Shown: positions 51,616 through 59,908 of the stretch, piece by piece
Position numbering within the stretch: position 1 is the stretch's first letter
How the letters are laid out: every line of letters begins with the position of its first letter
Origin: JBBKWU01 sp037969035
GTDB taxonomy: Bacteria > Pseudomonadota > Alphaproteobacteria > Micavibrionales > Micavibrionaceae
DNA: 64,000 nucleotides
Assembly (NCBI GenBank): GCA_037969035.1
Contig: JBBKWU010000026.1
Location: forward strand, 101,124-165,123
Direction: 5' to 3'
Notes under the pieces: model-generated
Told to the model about the DNA's origin: nothing
Seen by the model: the letters and a program-made list of their open reading frames with translations, nothing else
The model's database searches: none
Made by a program: the position numbers and the translations under genes

Positions 51616-52914
51616 ATGAGTAAATCATCCGGCACAACGACCAGCGATAGCAAAAATACCCTGTATTGTTCTTTTTGTGGAAAGAGCCAACACGAAGTCC
51701 GCAAACTAATTGCAGGGCCGAATGTCTTTATCTGCAATGAGTGCGTTGAGCTCTGCATGGATATTATCCGTGAAGAAGATAAATCTTCGATCGTGCGTTC
51801 AGGCGAAGGTGTCCCTGCCCCGAGTGAAATCAAAGCTGTGCTTGATGATTACGTCATCGGACAAGAAACCGCGAAACGCGTTTTGGCCGTTGCTGTTCAC
51901 AACCACTATAAGCGTATGGAACACAGCCAATCAGGCAACAGCGAAGTTGAACTATCAAAATCAAACATTTTGGTTGTTGGCCCGACAGGTTGCGGTAAAA
52001 CGCTTCTGGCACAGACACTCGCTCGTATGCTTGATGTGCCGTTTACAATGGCTGACGCCACAACATTGACCGAAGCTGGTTATGTTGGTGAAGACGTTGA
52101 GAACATTGTTCTGAAATTGTTGCAAGCCTCTGATTACAATGTCGAGCGCGCACAACGCGGTATCGTATATATTGACGAGATCGACAAAATTAGCCGTAAA
52201 TCTGATAACCCTTCCATCACACGTGATGTGTCTGGTGAAGGCGTGCAGCAAGCTCTCTTGAAATTGATGGAAGGAACAGTTGCCGCTGTTCCACCACAAG
52301 GCGGACGCAAGCACCCACAACAAGAATTCCTGCAAGTTGATACAACCGACATTCTGTTTATATGTGGTGGTGCATTCGCAGGTATTGAAAAAATTCTGGC
52401 TGAAAAAGGTCGTGGCACAACAATTGGCTTCGGTGCTGATGTTCGCGGCCCTGACACACGCGACACAGGTGAACTTCTCCATAATCTGGAACCTGAAGAT
52501 TTGTTGAAATACGGCCTTATTCCTGAGTTTGTTGGTCGTTTGCCATTGATTGCAACGCTTGAAAATCTTGATGAAGGTGCTTTGATCCAGATTTTGACAG
52601 AGCCTAAAAACGCGCTGGTGAAGCAATACCAACAACTCTTTGAAATGGAAGGCGCAAAACTTACATTCAAAGGCAATGCTCTGGAAGCTATTGCCAAGAA
52701 AGCGATTGAGCGTAAAACTGGCGCACGTGGCCTTCGCTCGATCATGGAAAATCTGTTGCTGAACACAATGTACGAACTGCCTGATCTCGAAGGTGTTGAG
52801 GAAGTTGTGATTGAGGAAAAAACAATCACCGAGGGCAAATCCCCGACATATGTTTATTCCACGGACAAATCTGACAGCAAAAAGAAAAAAACAACAAAGA
52901 GCAAAGCCAAATAA
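51616..52914 (+). CDS. clpX: ATP-dependent protease ATPase subunit ClpX
   Basis: A 432-residue ClpX that unfolds substrates for ClpP. The N-terminal zinc domain has C18, C21, C40 and C43. Walker A GPTGCGKT is at 122-129, Walker B in GIVYIDEIDKI (about 179-189), the IGF loop appears as TIGFGADV (about 273-280), and the sensor region follows. The C-terminal tail is lysine-rich. The length is typical (about 420-430). In most alphaproteobacteria clpP and lon flank clpX; here it is flanked by sufE and a DHH gene. Confidence 0.97.
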   Translation: MSKSSGTTTSDSKNTLYCSFCGKSQHEVRKLIAGPNVFICNECVELCMDIIREEDKSSIVRSGEGVPAPSEIKAVLDDYVIGQETAKRVLAVAVHNHYKRMEHSQSGNSEVELSKSNILVVGPTGCGKTLLAQTLARMLDVPFTMADATTLTEAGYVGEDVENIVLKLLQASDYNVERAQRGIVYIDEIDKISRKSDNPSITRDVSGEGVQQALLKLMEGTVAAVPPQGGRKHPQQEFLQVDTTDILFICGGAFAGIEKILAEKGRGTTIGFGADVRGPDTRDTGELLHNLEPEDLLKYGLIPEFVGRLPLIATLENLDEGALIQILTEPKNALVKQYQQLFEMEGAKLTFKGNALEAIAKKAIERKTGARGLRSIMENLLLNTMYELPDLEGVEEVVIEEKTITEGKSPTYVYSTDKSDSKKKKTTKSKAK

Positions 52915-53024
52915 GGTTAAATTCTTCGAACGCCGCCTTAGGCTCTGCCCGTTAACGTCCTGTTAGCGTCTGTACATTATCATCAATATCACGGATATTT
53001 CACATTATTGGGGAGCCATAGACC

Positions 53025-53990
53025 ATGGAAAATGCAAAACACGATTCTGATGCGGACAACAAACACCGCCTGATTACCCGCAGTGATATGGACGGGCTGG
53101 TTTGTGCTGTTCTCCTCAAAAAAATCGGACTTGTTGAGCATGTCACCTTTGCTCATCCCAAAGATATGCAGGATGGATTGATCGAGGTTGGCCCGAACGA
53201 TATCACAACAAACTTGCCCTACGTCGAAGGTGTCAGCCTTTGTTTTGACCACCACGATAGTGAGTTGGAGCGTTTGAAAGACAACAAAAAGCCAGATAAT
53301 TACATTATCGACATCAAAGCCCCCTCTGCGGCACGTGTTGTTTATGATTATTATGGTGGTGAAGAAAAATTTGGCAGTATTTCTGAGGAAATGATGAATG
53401 CCGTGGACAAAGCGGACTCTGCTGCTTTCACACGCGAAGACATTTTGAACCCACAAGGCTGGGAGCTTTTAAGCTTTCTCATGGATGCGCGCACAGGCTT
53501 AGGCCGCTTCCGTGATTTCAACATTTCGAATTACCAGCTCATGATGAAGCTAATTGATTACTGTATGGAACATCAAACAATAGAAGATATCCTTGAACTT
53601 CCCGATGTGAAAGAGCGTGTTGAGATATATCACAGCCACAAACAAAAATACCGCGAGCAAATCGAACGTTGCGCACGTGTTCATAAAAATATGATCGTTC
53701 TTGATCTGCGTCAGGAAGAAACAATTTGGGCGGGTAACCGCTTTGGGCTTTATGCGATCTTCCCGCAATGTAATATCTCGTGCCATGTTTTATGGGGCAA
53801 AAACAAACAAAACACAGTGTTCGCCGTTGGTAAATCTATCCTAAACCGTACCAGCAACACCCATGTCGGTAGCCTTATGCTTGAATATAACGGCGGTGGT
53901 CACGAAGCCGCAGGCACATGTCAGGTTGATAATTTAAAAGCAAATGACATCCTCGACGAAATAGTCAAAAAGATAAACGCGGACGGTTAG
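53025..53990 (+). CDS. DHH-family phosphoesterase-like protein
   Basis: A 321-residue protein of the DHH superfamily of Mn2+-dependent phosphoesterases. The N-terminal RSDMDGLVCAVLL (about 19-31) and FDHHDSE (74-80) carry the metal-binding aspartates and the DHH signature, and the C-terminal GGGHEAAGTCQV (about 292-303) is the DHHA1 substrate motif. Relatives cleave short RNAs, cyclic dinucleotides or polyphosphate; the substrate here is unknown. A GGGGAG ribosome binding site lies 9 nt before the ATG. The strong terminator at 54035 closes the gene. Confidence 0.85.
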   Translation: MENAKHDSDADNKHRLITRSDMDGLVCAVLLKKIGLVEHVTFAHPKDMQDGLIEVGPNDITTNLPYVEGVSLCFDHHDSELERLKDNKKPDNYIIDIKAPSAARVVYDYYGGEEKFGSISEEMMNAVDKADSAAFTREDILNPQGWELLSFLMDARTGLGRFRDFNISNYQLMMKLIDYCMEHQTIEDILELPDVKERVEIYHSHKQKYREQIERCARVHKNMIVLDLRQEETIWAGNRFGLYAIFPQCNISCHVLWGKNKQNTVFAVGKSILNRTSNTHVGSLMLEYNGGGHEAAGTCQVDNLKANDILDEIVKKINADG

Positions 53991-54034
53991 GTTAATCCGC
54001 ACCGTAGATAACTTTGGTCACCATATAAAAGAAG

Positions 54035-54067
54035 AGCCACCCTTAATATTTTAAGAGTGGCTTTTTT
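54035..54067 (+). terminator. Intrinsic terminator, works on both strands
   Basis: AGCCAC-C-CTTAA (54035-54046) pairs with TTAAG-A-GTGGCT (54051-54062) around a TATT loop, followed by T residues on the plus strand. The other strand is also T-rich after the stem, so it serves the DHH gene and the converging gene at 54101. Confidence 0.9.
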
Positions 54068-54100
54068 GTTTTTATATTCTATTAATGAACGTTGAACGCT

Positions 54101-54697
54101 CTATGCTGCTGTTGCAAGCGCACGCTGCCCATATTCCGGATCCCTCACCGCATCGAAAATACTGGCGATAGAGAGCCTACTGCGCGCAGCAGATAACATC
54201 TGATCCATAATGCTTAGGAAGATCATCGCGGCAAAGAAGCTCGCCGTACCATCTTCACGGCTCTTACGAGCTTGCGTTTTAACCTGTGTTTCGTGATAAC
54301 CACGAATTTTCTGCCAATAGGCTTTTGAATTGGCTGATAGCTCATACTCTTTGACTAACTCTGCCTTGCGTAATCTATAGGCAACGACTGATTTAAGCGC
54401 CTCGTCTTGACGCAGCTCGATCACGCGCGTTTCAATCGCGGATACCGAACTCGCACGAACATCCAGCGCGATTTCTGTCATCGCATCATTTTTGCCGTTT
54501 TCGCTCAGCAATTTTTTATGCTGTGCTCGCGCATCTAAATATTGTTTATGAAGGTCGCCCAAAACTGGATCAAGGCCGATATAGGCTTTGATCTCCGTCC
54601 ATGGATCTTTTTGATAACTATCGGCACCTTCCGTTTTGAGTATTTCAAAACGGTTTACCATCCGGTTCATTATCTCTTGTAAGTTGCCCTTTTGCAT
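54101..54697 (-). CDS. Hypothetical helical protein
   Basis: A 198-residue, mostly alpha-helical protein without recognised domains. It starts MQKGNLQEIMNRMVNRFEIL and contains a long charged helical middle (about 60-140, with IETRVIELRQDEALKSVV), possibly a coiled coil. One moderately hydrophobic stretch, FFAAMIFLSIMDQML, lies near 155-170 and may be a membrane contact. The ATG at 54697 is preferred to upstream starts that lack a ribosome binding site. It converges on the DHH gene. Function unknown. Confidence 0.65.
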   Translation of the reverse strand: MQKGNLQEIMNRMVNRFEILKTEGADSYQKDPWTEIKAYIGLDPVLGDLHKQYLDARAQHKKLLSENGKNDAMTEIALDVRASSVSAIETRVIELRQDEALKSVVAYRLRKAELVKEYELSANSKAYWQKIRGYHETQVKTQARKSREDGTASFFAAMIFLSIMDQMLSAARSRLSIASIFDAVRDPEYGQRALATAA

Positions 54698-54908
54698 TTT
54701 CTTACTCTCTGTTTCAAACCCATATACACACAATTCATGTAAGGTGCTTTTTTTCTGTGTCGATAGAATTCTACATCGGCAACGGTAAAAATATTATTAA
54801 TTATTGAAAATAACGGGCAACACCAAGCCAGCCGCGCGATTCCGTAAACTAAATTTGCAAAATTAGCGTAAAATATGAGATAATTAAAATGTAAGGAGTA
54901 GGATTCGC

Positions 54909-55184
54909 ATGTCAGAAGACCATGTCCGAAGTGCTTATGAAATTAAGCGCCAGCTTTTGAGAAAAGCCATTCGTGAGGGGCGTGGCCCCGAAATGATAAT
55001 GATGATTCAGTGGCGTCTCTCTTATATCAAACACATCTCCGAAGATGATAAAGACGTTGTGGAGGAATGCCGTTTGATGGAGGAAGATCAACCACGATCC
55101 GTTCGTATGCTAAACGCAATTGCCCGTTATGACGGGTATGATATACGTTTTTGCCTCATACCAGATTCAACGAGTATTCATTAA
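54909..55184 (+). CDS. Hypothetical protein (91 aa)
   Basis: A 91-residue protein with two predicted helices and a very regular charged pattern (KRQLLRKAIREGRGPEMIM). The ATG at 54909 has AAGGAG at 54893-54898 (10-nt spacing). No domain or signal peptide is seen. It stands between a hypothetical gene and the converging O-antigen ligase-like gene. The good ribosome binding site and codon use support a real gene; function unknown. Confidence 0.65.
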   Translation: MSEDHVRSAYEIKRQLLRKAIREGRGPEMIMMIQWRLSYIKHISEDDKDVVEECRLMEEDQPRSVRMLNAIARYDGYDIRFCLIPDSTSIH

Positions 55185-55211
55185 TACACACGAAGGCTTT
55201 ATCACCATTCA

Positions 55212-57170
55212 CTAACGTCCTCGTGGCGGCGTTCCGTATCTTTGATTCCAATAACCAGCTTCTTGTAAAATTTTCTGCGCGGCATCCGTATTGCCCATCT
55301 GTTGCTGCAGCCTTGCCATTTCAAGCAAGACTTCGACCATAAACTGCCCTTTGGGCATCGGCCATTCACGCCCCGCATTCAAAGTATCGAACGATTTTTG
55401 TAAATATCCCTGCAATTTATACATCCGCGCAAGCCCAACACGGGCATCCCACAGCATCGGGTTATTCTCCAAAGCCGCAAGCAGGATAGGCTCCGCTTTT
55501 TCAAAACCATCAGGCACAATTTCATCTGGCATAATGTAGTAAAGCTTCGCGCGATCACTATCCAAAACCCCAAACGGCTTGGCATATTTTTGCGCACGAT
55601 CAAGATGTAATATAGCTTCCTCGTAAAGTGCCTTCTGTTCAACGCTTGAAAGCTTATCGCCTTGCGAAACCAGCATGTTTATAACGATATTTTCCTGTAG
55701 CTGATGTATACGATACGCATTTTTGGGGCCTATTTTACTCGCAAAATCCAGCGTATCTCGTGCATCAGAGAACTTCCCTTTCTGCATATAGGCTGCGGCC
55801 TCATTTGTCAGAGAGACCGTGATTGCCGCCCGTGTTATCCATTGTGCCGACAGGAGCAACACAGCACTAACAACACCCACCACTACATATTTTTTAAACT
55901 TCGTATCGTACGTAATGATTGTGCGCTCGAGCCCGAGAGCTTTTTCCGTTGCGGCGTACCAATAGGCAAACAAGAACGCGATCGGGAACAACATCGCCAA
56001 TATATAAAGATGGAACGTCATGTGGGCATGCATGAGAATGGCAAGCAGACCACAAAATGGCGCCATGATCTCGAGCCGCAGATTAGAATCCTTTGGCGTT
56101 GCCTTCATCGCCTTGATCGTGCGCAGCAAAACCAAAATCAATATGCCGTAAAACATAATTGGCGCAGCAATACCCATTTCCGCCCAGAACTGCAACGGAT
56201 CAATATGGGTAAAAAATCCATCGCTACGGTCATACGGCAAGCGATAGCGCGGGTAATAGAAATAGAATGTCGAAAGCCCCGTGCCAAACCATGGGTGCGC
56301 CTTCACCATATCCCATGTGCCGCTCATAAGCGCATAGCGATCATTCATGCTGCTATAGGTACTCTCGTGTGCCCATTTGGTTAGGTTTTTATCCAGTGCC
56401 GTCGTATGCACCAAATCCAAAACAAACGGTACAATCACCGCGATGGCAACAATCACCGCAAGTTTTTTCATGGTCAATGACGGGAAGCGCCACATCACCG
56501 TTAAGAACACCAAAACGCTAATTGCTTCAAAAACAATACCTGCCCTGCTTTGCGTTACGATAAGCCCCGCATAAAGCAACGCCAGCAAAACACCGCCCGC
56601 AATCATATGTATGCGTTTTTTAGCCCACACAAACAAAGCAAGCGCCGCCAAAAGCGACATATTAAACAGCCCCGCCAGACTGTTCGGATTCAACATCGGA
56701 TGGTGAATACGCTTATCCGTCACATCAAACAAAAATATGTACTGGATCATCGCCCAGACAGCCAAGCCCGCAAACACCGTCAGCAAAGCCGCCGCATGAA
56801 TGCGCGTCCATTGAAACATATCGTCGGTTTGTATCATCACAATGAAAATAAAGGGAATAATGCAGAAAAAGAACATAAACTGGGTGCTCAGATAAGGCAC
56901 CGTGGACCAACCAACACTGGCAATAATATAAAGTGCATAAAGCCCCAGCATAATAGCGAGATTGCCCTTAGGGAGCTGTAATTGCTTCAACAGATTAGGA
57001 AACATGGCAAAGCAAGCAAAGAGTAAAAGACTCAGCAACCCCGGCGCAAAATTTATCGAATTTGTTCCCGTAAAAAATACGCTATAGGCGAACCCCGCTA
57101 TAATCAGCGGAATTGTTGCGACCCAAGGCAATAATTTAATATTTTTGATGTTTTTCAGCGCGTGCAGCAT
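55212..57170 (-). CDS. O-antigen ligase/Wzy-like membrane protein with C-terminal repeats
   Basis: A 652-residue protein with about ten membrane helices in the first 420 residues and a soluble, helical C-terminal part (about 455-645) made of TPR-like repeats (for example ILLAALENNPMLWDARVGLAR). The membrane part holds the Wzy_C loop with HPWFGTGLSTFYFYYPRYRLP near 290-310, which is characteristic of O-antigen ligases and glycan polymerases. A second ATG at 57185 is possible, but an AGG lies before 57170. The acceptor and glycan are unknown. It is the only sugar-polymer gene in the window. Confidence 0.83.
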   Translation of the reverse strand: MLHALKNIKNIKLLPWVATIPLIIAGFAYSVFFTGTNSINFAPGLLSLLLFACFAMFPNLLKQLQLPKGNLAIMLGLYALYIIASVGWSTVPYLSTQFMFFFCIIPFIFIVMIQTDDMFQWTRIHAAALLTVFAGLAVWAMIQYIFLFDVTDKRIHHPMLNPNSLAGLFNMSLLAALALFVWAKKRIHMIAGGVLLALLYAGLIVTQSRAGIVFEAISVLVFLTVMWRFPSLTMKKLAVIVAIAVIVPFVLDLVHTTALDKNLTKWAHESTYSSMNDRYALMSGTWDMVKAHPWFGTGLSTFYFYYPRYRLPYDRSDGFFTHIDPLQFWAEMGIAAPIMFYGILILVLLRTIKAMKATPKDSNLRLEIMAPFCGLLAILMHAHMTFHLYILAMLFPIAFLFAYWYAATEKALGLERTIITYDTKFKKYVVVGVVSAVLLLSAQWITRAAITVSLTNEAAAYMQKGKFSDARDTLDFASKIGPKNAYRIHQLQENIVINMLVSQGDKLSSVEQKALYEEAILHLDRAQKYAKPFGVLDSDRAKLYYIMPDEIVPDGFEKAEPILLAALENNPMLWDARVGLARMYKLQGYLQKSFDTLNAGREWPMPKGQFMVEVLLEMARLQQQMGNTDAAQKILQEAGYWNQRYGTPPRGR

Positions 57171-57193
57171 ATAAAAGCCTGTCATAAATATAG

Positions 57194-57223
57194 AAAAAGC
57201 GCCCCCGATTCACGAAGGCGCTT
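57194..57223 (-). terminator. Intrinsic terminator after gapR
   Basis: On the minus strand AAGCGCC (57223-57217) pairs with GGCGCTT (57203-57197) around a 13-nt loop and is followed by a T run (plus-strand A at 57194-57198). It separates gapR from the O-antigen ligase-like gene. Confidence 0.85.
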
Positions 57224-57237
57224 CATCGTATCACGAC

Positions 57238-57537
57238 TTATTCCATACCAATAGCGGCTTTATATAGCTCAAGAATTTCATCTTCTTCGCGGCGTTTTTG
57301 AACTTCCATTTTACGAAGCTTCATAATGCGGCGCATGATTTTAACATCAAAACCTGTGGCTTTGGCTTCGCCCATCACTTCTTTGATGTCTTCAGAAATC
57401 GCTGTTTTTTCTTCTTCCAAACGCTCGGCACGCTCGATGAATGATTTCAAACGTTGACCAGATACACCGCCGACGTCTTTGATTTCCTCTTCGCCTTCGC
57501 TGCCTGCTGGAAAGCTTGTTACATTTGTCTCGCTCAT
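57238..57537 (-). CDS. gapR: Nucleoid-associated protein GapR (DUF2312)
   Basis: A 99-residue DUF2312/GapR protein, an alphaproteobacterial factor that clamps overtwisted DNA and helps topoisomerases during replication. The conserved part begins GGVSGQRLKSFIERAERLEEEK (positions about 23-44), followed by IKEVMGEAKATGFDVKIMRRIM and a basic coiled tail. The length fits (about 85-100). The ATG at 57537 has AGGAG 7 nt upstream. The gene is essential in Caulobacter. A terminator follows it. Confidence 0.94.
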   Translation of the reverse strand: MSETNVTSFPAGSEGEEEIKDVGGVSGQRLKSFIERAERLEEEKTAISEDIKEVMGEAKATGFDVKIMRRIMKLRKMEVQKRREEDEILELYKAAIGME

Positions 57538-57608
57538 TTTTTGCTCCTATTTGATTGATACAATTACAATTATATATTCTTTAAAACCCGCCTGATCACA
57601 CCCGAGAG

Positions 57609-58457
57609 TTACGATCTTGTCGTTTTAACCACCTGTTCGATGTAACGTTGTTCCGCCTCAGGGTCATAAGGCGTTACAGGGCCGTCATAAAGGCTATATA
57701 AAGCCTGATCGTCCGTAATCATTTTTACGGCTTCGACGGTTTCCATTACAAAGCGATTGAAACTTCCCTTATCAAGAAGCAAATCGTTACGGTATTCAAC
57801 CAATAAATTCGGAATTTTACGACCATCCCCATGGATTTCCATCGTGCCGCCACGCAAGATACGCACATCATACGGTTCGTTATCGCCAACAACATAGGCT
57901 TTGTCCTTGAAATACTTCATAAAAGGCAAGGGCATGCGCCCATCCTGCACCCAAAGCACCGCAATGTCCCATGGCCTTGGCGTTCCGAAAAACACAGGCG
58001 TATAGCTGTGGATACTTATGATCGCGGGTATAGTGCCCTGCTCCATTTTGTCGTCGATCCATGTGCGGATAGCATCATGGAACGGTGTGTAAATTTCATC
58101 AAGGCGTGCACATTTATCTTGCGCACTCATATTAATATTTGCGTTTACGGGCATACCTTCTGCCGCTGATGGAAACGCCGAAAGGTGCGCCGCACGGCGG
58201 TTCAAATCGACAACAAGGCGTGAGTAATTGGCAAGAATTGCAGGTGCACGCAATTCCGCAGCAAGTGCCTCTGTCATATCCCGCGCCCCGATATCAACAG
58301 CATAATGCTGATTAAATGCTTCATCGGGAAGCCCCAGATTATTCAGTGAACGCGGCACTTGATGACCTGCATGCTCACACACCAAGAGATAAGGCAAATC
58401 ACTGCCTTCATTCAACATATAAAAAGGAGGATCATCAATAGGAAAGTCCAATAGCAC
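57609..58457 (-). CDS. N-formylglutamate amidohydrolase family protein
   Basis: A 282-residue member of the N-formylglutamate amidohydrolase family (PF05013), zinc enzymes that in histidine degradation release formate from N-formylglutamate. It shows LLVCEHAGHQVP (about 24-35, metal-binding E and H), DIGARDMTEAL, NYSRLVVDLNR (about 77-87) and IISIHSYTPVF (about 145-155). Here no histidine-degradation genes lie nearby, so the true substrate may differ. The GTG at 58457 is used; an ATG at 58418 is a shorter option. Confidence 0.86.
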   Translation of the reverse strand: MLLDFPIDDPPFYMLNEGSDLPYLLVCEHAGHQVPRSLNNLGLPDEAFNQHYAVDIGARDMTEALAAELRAPAILANYSRLVVDLNRRAAHLSAFPSAAEGMPVNANINMSAQDKCARLDEIYTPFHDAIRTWIDDKMEQGTIPAIISIHSYTPVFFGTPRPWDIAVLWVQDGRMPLPFMKYFKDKAYVVGDNEPYDVRILRGGTMEIHGDGRKIPNLLVEYRNDLLLDKGSFNRFVMETVEAVKMITDDQALYSLYDGPVTPYDPEAEQRYIEQVVKTTRS

Positions 58458-58534
58458 AATTATATCCGTCCACTATGAAGTAATATGAATGTATTGGTTC
58501 AATAAAAAAAACGCAAAACAAAGAATTAGGAGCT

Positions 58535-59266
58535 CTATTTTTTATCTTTATTCGGATACACGCGTGGCTCTATTGACTTAACCTGCCATGTTTCTATGGC
58601 TTTGCCCTGTACGCCGTCTGTGACACGCCCTACCTGTAGCATGAGAGTAGCATTCTGATGTATAACTTCAGGACTGCTCAGAGAAACGGCACCTTTGGGC
58701 GTATAAGTCATTGTGACAGGAACCTGAAACAACCAGCGATATCGCCCATCAACAATTCCTTCATTCAACAACAAAGGTTTATCATTGATCACGGATGACA
58801 ATAACATGCCGTTTGTTCTCAACGTGTCCAAAACGGCATTATCGGCCAGAAATTTTTTGTAAGAATTAATCGCCTGAATGCTCATCCCCGTTTTCAAGCG
58901 TCCAAAATGAACTTGAAGAAGCGTTGAATCTGGATTTATTGTCAAGACTTCTGACAACGCCCGTGTCAACCATTCCCCAACCTGCACAGCATTACGGTGC
59001 GGTTGTGAGAGATCATTCATATTGACGTCATCTGTGTAGCTATGCGGCACACCGATGGCTGAGCCTGGGTCTTTCGGAACAGTTCCTGGTGCCGTAAAGG
59101 GTGCCTGCAATGTTTCAGCAGGGTCAGGCCCATCATCAACATCCCCAAACCATTGCGGGAACCAGATGGACAGATAATCAGGAAGTTCATACGCATACGC
59201 TTTTGTCGGGCTTAATGCCGACATGATTATCGCTGCGACCAGAATATATACTCTTAAATATTTCAT
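58535..59266 (-). CDS. IcmL/DotI-like secreted protein
   Basis: A 243-residue protein with a signal peptide (YLRVYILVAAIIMSALSPTKAYA). The mature part from about 90 resembles IcmL/DotI of the type IVB secretion core: HRNAVQVGEWLTRALSEVLT, then a STLLQVHFGRLKTGMS segment, KPLLLNEGIVDGRYRWLFQVP (seen in parts) and a NATLMLQVGRV strand. DotI is normally anchored in the inner membrane; here the hydrophobic start ends in an AYA-like cleavage site. No other secretion genes are present. Its ATG overlaps the coq9 TGA. The similarity is by eye and needs a profile search. Confidence 0.65.
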   Translation of the reverse strand: MKYLRVYILVAAIIMSALSPTKAYAYELPDYLSIWFPQWFGDVDDGPDPAETLQAPFTAPGTVPKDPGSAIGVPHSYTDDVNMNDLSQPHRNAVQVGEWLTRALSEVLTINPDSTLLQVHFGRLKTGMSIQAINSYKKFLADNAVLDTLRTNGMLLSSVINDKPLLLNEGIVDGRYRWLFQVPVTMTYTPKGAVSLSSPEVIHQNATLMLQVGRVTDGVQGKAIETWQVKSIEPRVYPNKDKK

Positions 59267-59880
59267 CTTTTTATTTTGCCTAGAATTTTACCAAACTGCA
59301 TTACATTTTCGATGCGACGATCAAGAAAAGCAAATGAATTATCCAATTCATCCCCGTCTTCCCCTACCCACGCCATCATTGTAGAGGTCAAAACAGCCGA
59401 TAGCAAACCGCGCTTGGTGTAATAATTGTAATCTTTTGAGGTATCACCTGCCCAAGTCCAGATCACATCTGCCGTACGCCAGACAAATTTTGAGGCCGCC
59501 AGGTTGCGTGGTGGAACACTCCAATACAATGCCGCCAATTTCACCGCATCTTTATAAGGCGCCAAAATTTCAAGACGCGCTTGCACCGCCGTCGTTATTT
59601 TATCCCGTACGCGCATCTCCGATGTGTCCATCGTTTCAAGCTGCGCAAGCATACGGCGATCAACCAAGATCGTAAAATGCTCTAGGACGCCCGAAAGCCC
59701 ACTAGGGAACACAGCCTTCGCCATCATCGCTTCATGCCCCTCTTGCTCTGTCGCAGCCTCAACCGCCGCCCAATCCAAGCCATCGAACATAGCACTTGCC
59801 ATCAACTTTTCAGCGATGCCGTCTTTAATTTTAGTAATTTCATCTTTTTCACTCATATTGTTTGTTTTAAACTGTTTCAT
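59263..59880 (-). CDS. coq9: COQ9 family protein
   Basis: A 205-residue COQ9-type protein, a lipid-binding accessory factor of ubiquinone synthesis that in mitochondria presents intermediates to COQ7. The family part begins near residue 25 and includes LALYWSVPPRN-like KLAALYWSVPPRNLAAS and TADVIWTWAGDTSKDYNYYTKRG (about 135-157), the lipid-binding signature. Starts at 59883 (GTG) and 59856 (ATG) are also possible; no ribosome binding site decides. It is divergent from ubiB with under 30 bp between them, consistent with a shared quinone role. Confidence 0.87.
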   Translation of the reverse strand: MKQFKTNNMSEKDEITKIKDGIAEKLMASAMFDGLDWAAVEAATEQEGHEAMMAKAVFPSGLSGVLEHFTILVDRRMLAQLETMDTSEMRVRDKITTAVQARLEILAPYKDAVKLAALYWSVPPRNLAASKFVWRTADVIWTWAGDTSKDYNYYTKRGLLSAVLTSTMMAWVGEDGDELDNSFAFLDRRIENVMQFGKILGKIKR

Positions 59881-59908
59881 CACGGCGAAAAAGGGTTATA
59901 TCTACGTT

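Noticed and set aside
55704..56384. 226-codon plus-strand frame opposite the O-antigen ligase-like gene
   Set aside because: Product is a random-looking cysteine/arginine/histidine mix, and the minus-strand protein has clear membrane helices and the Wzy_C motif.
59624..59908. Upstream extension of the ABC1/UbiB gene
   Set aside because: It runs antisense through coq9 and has no family similarity; the protein family begins at the ATG at 59909.
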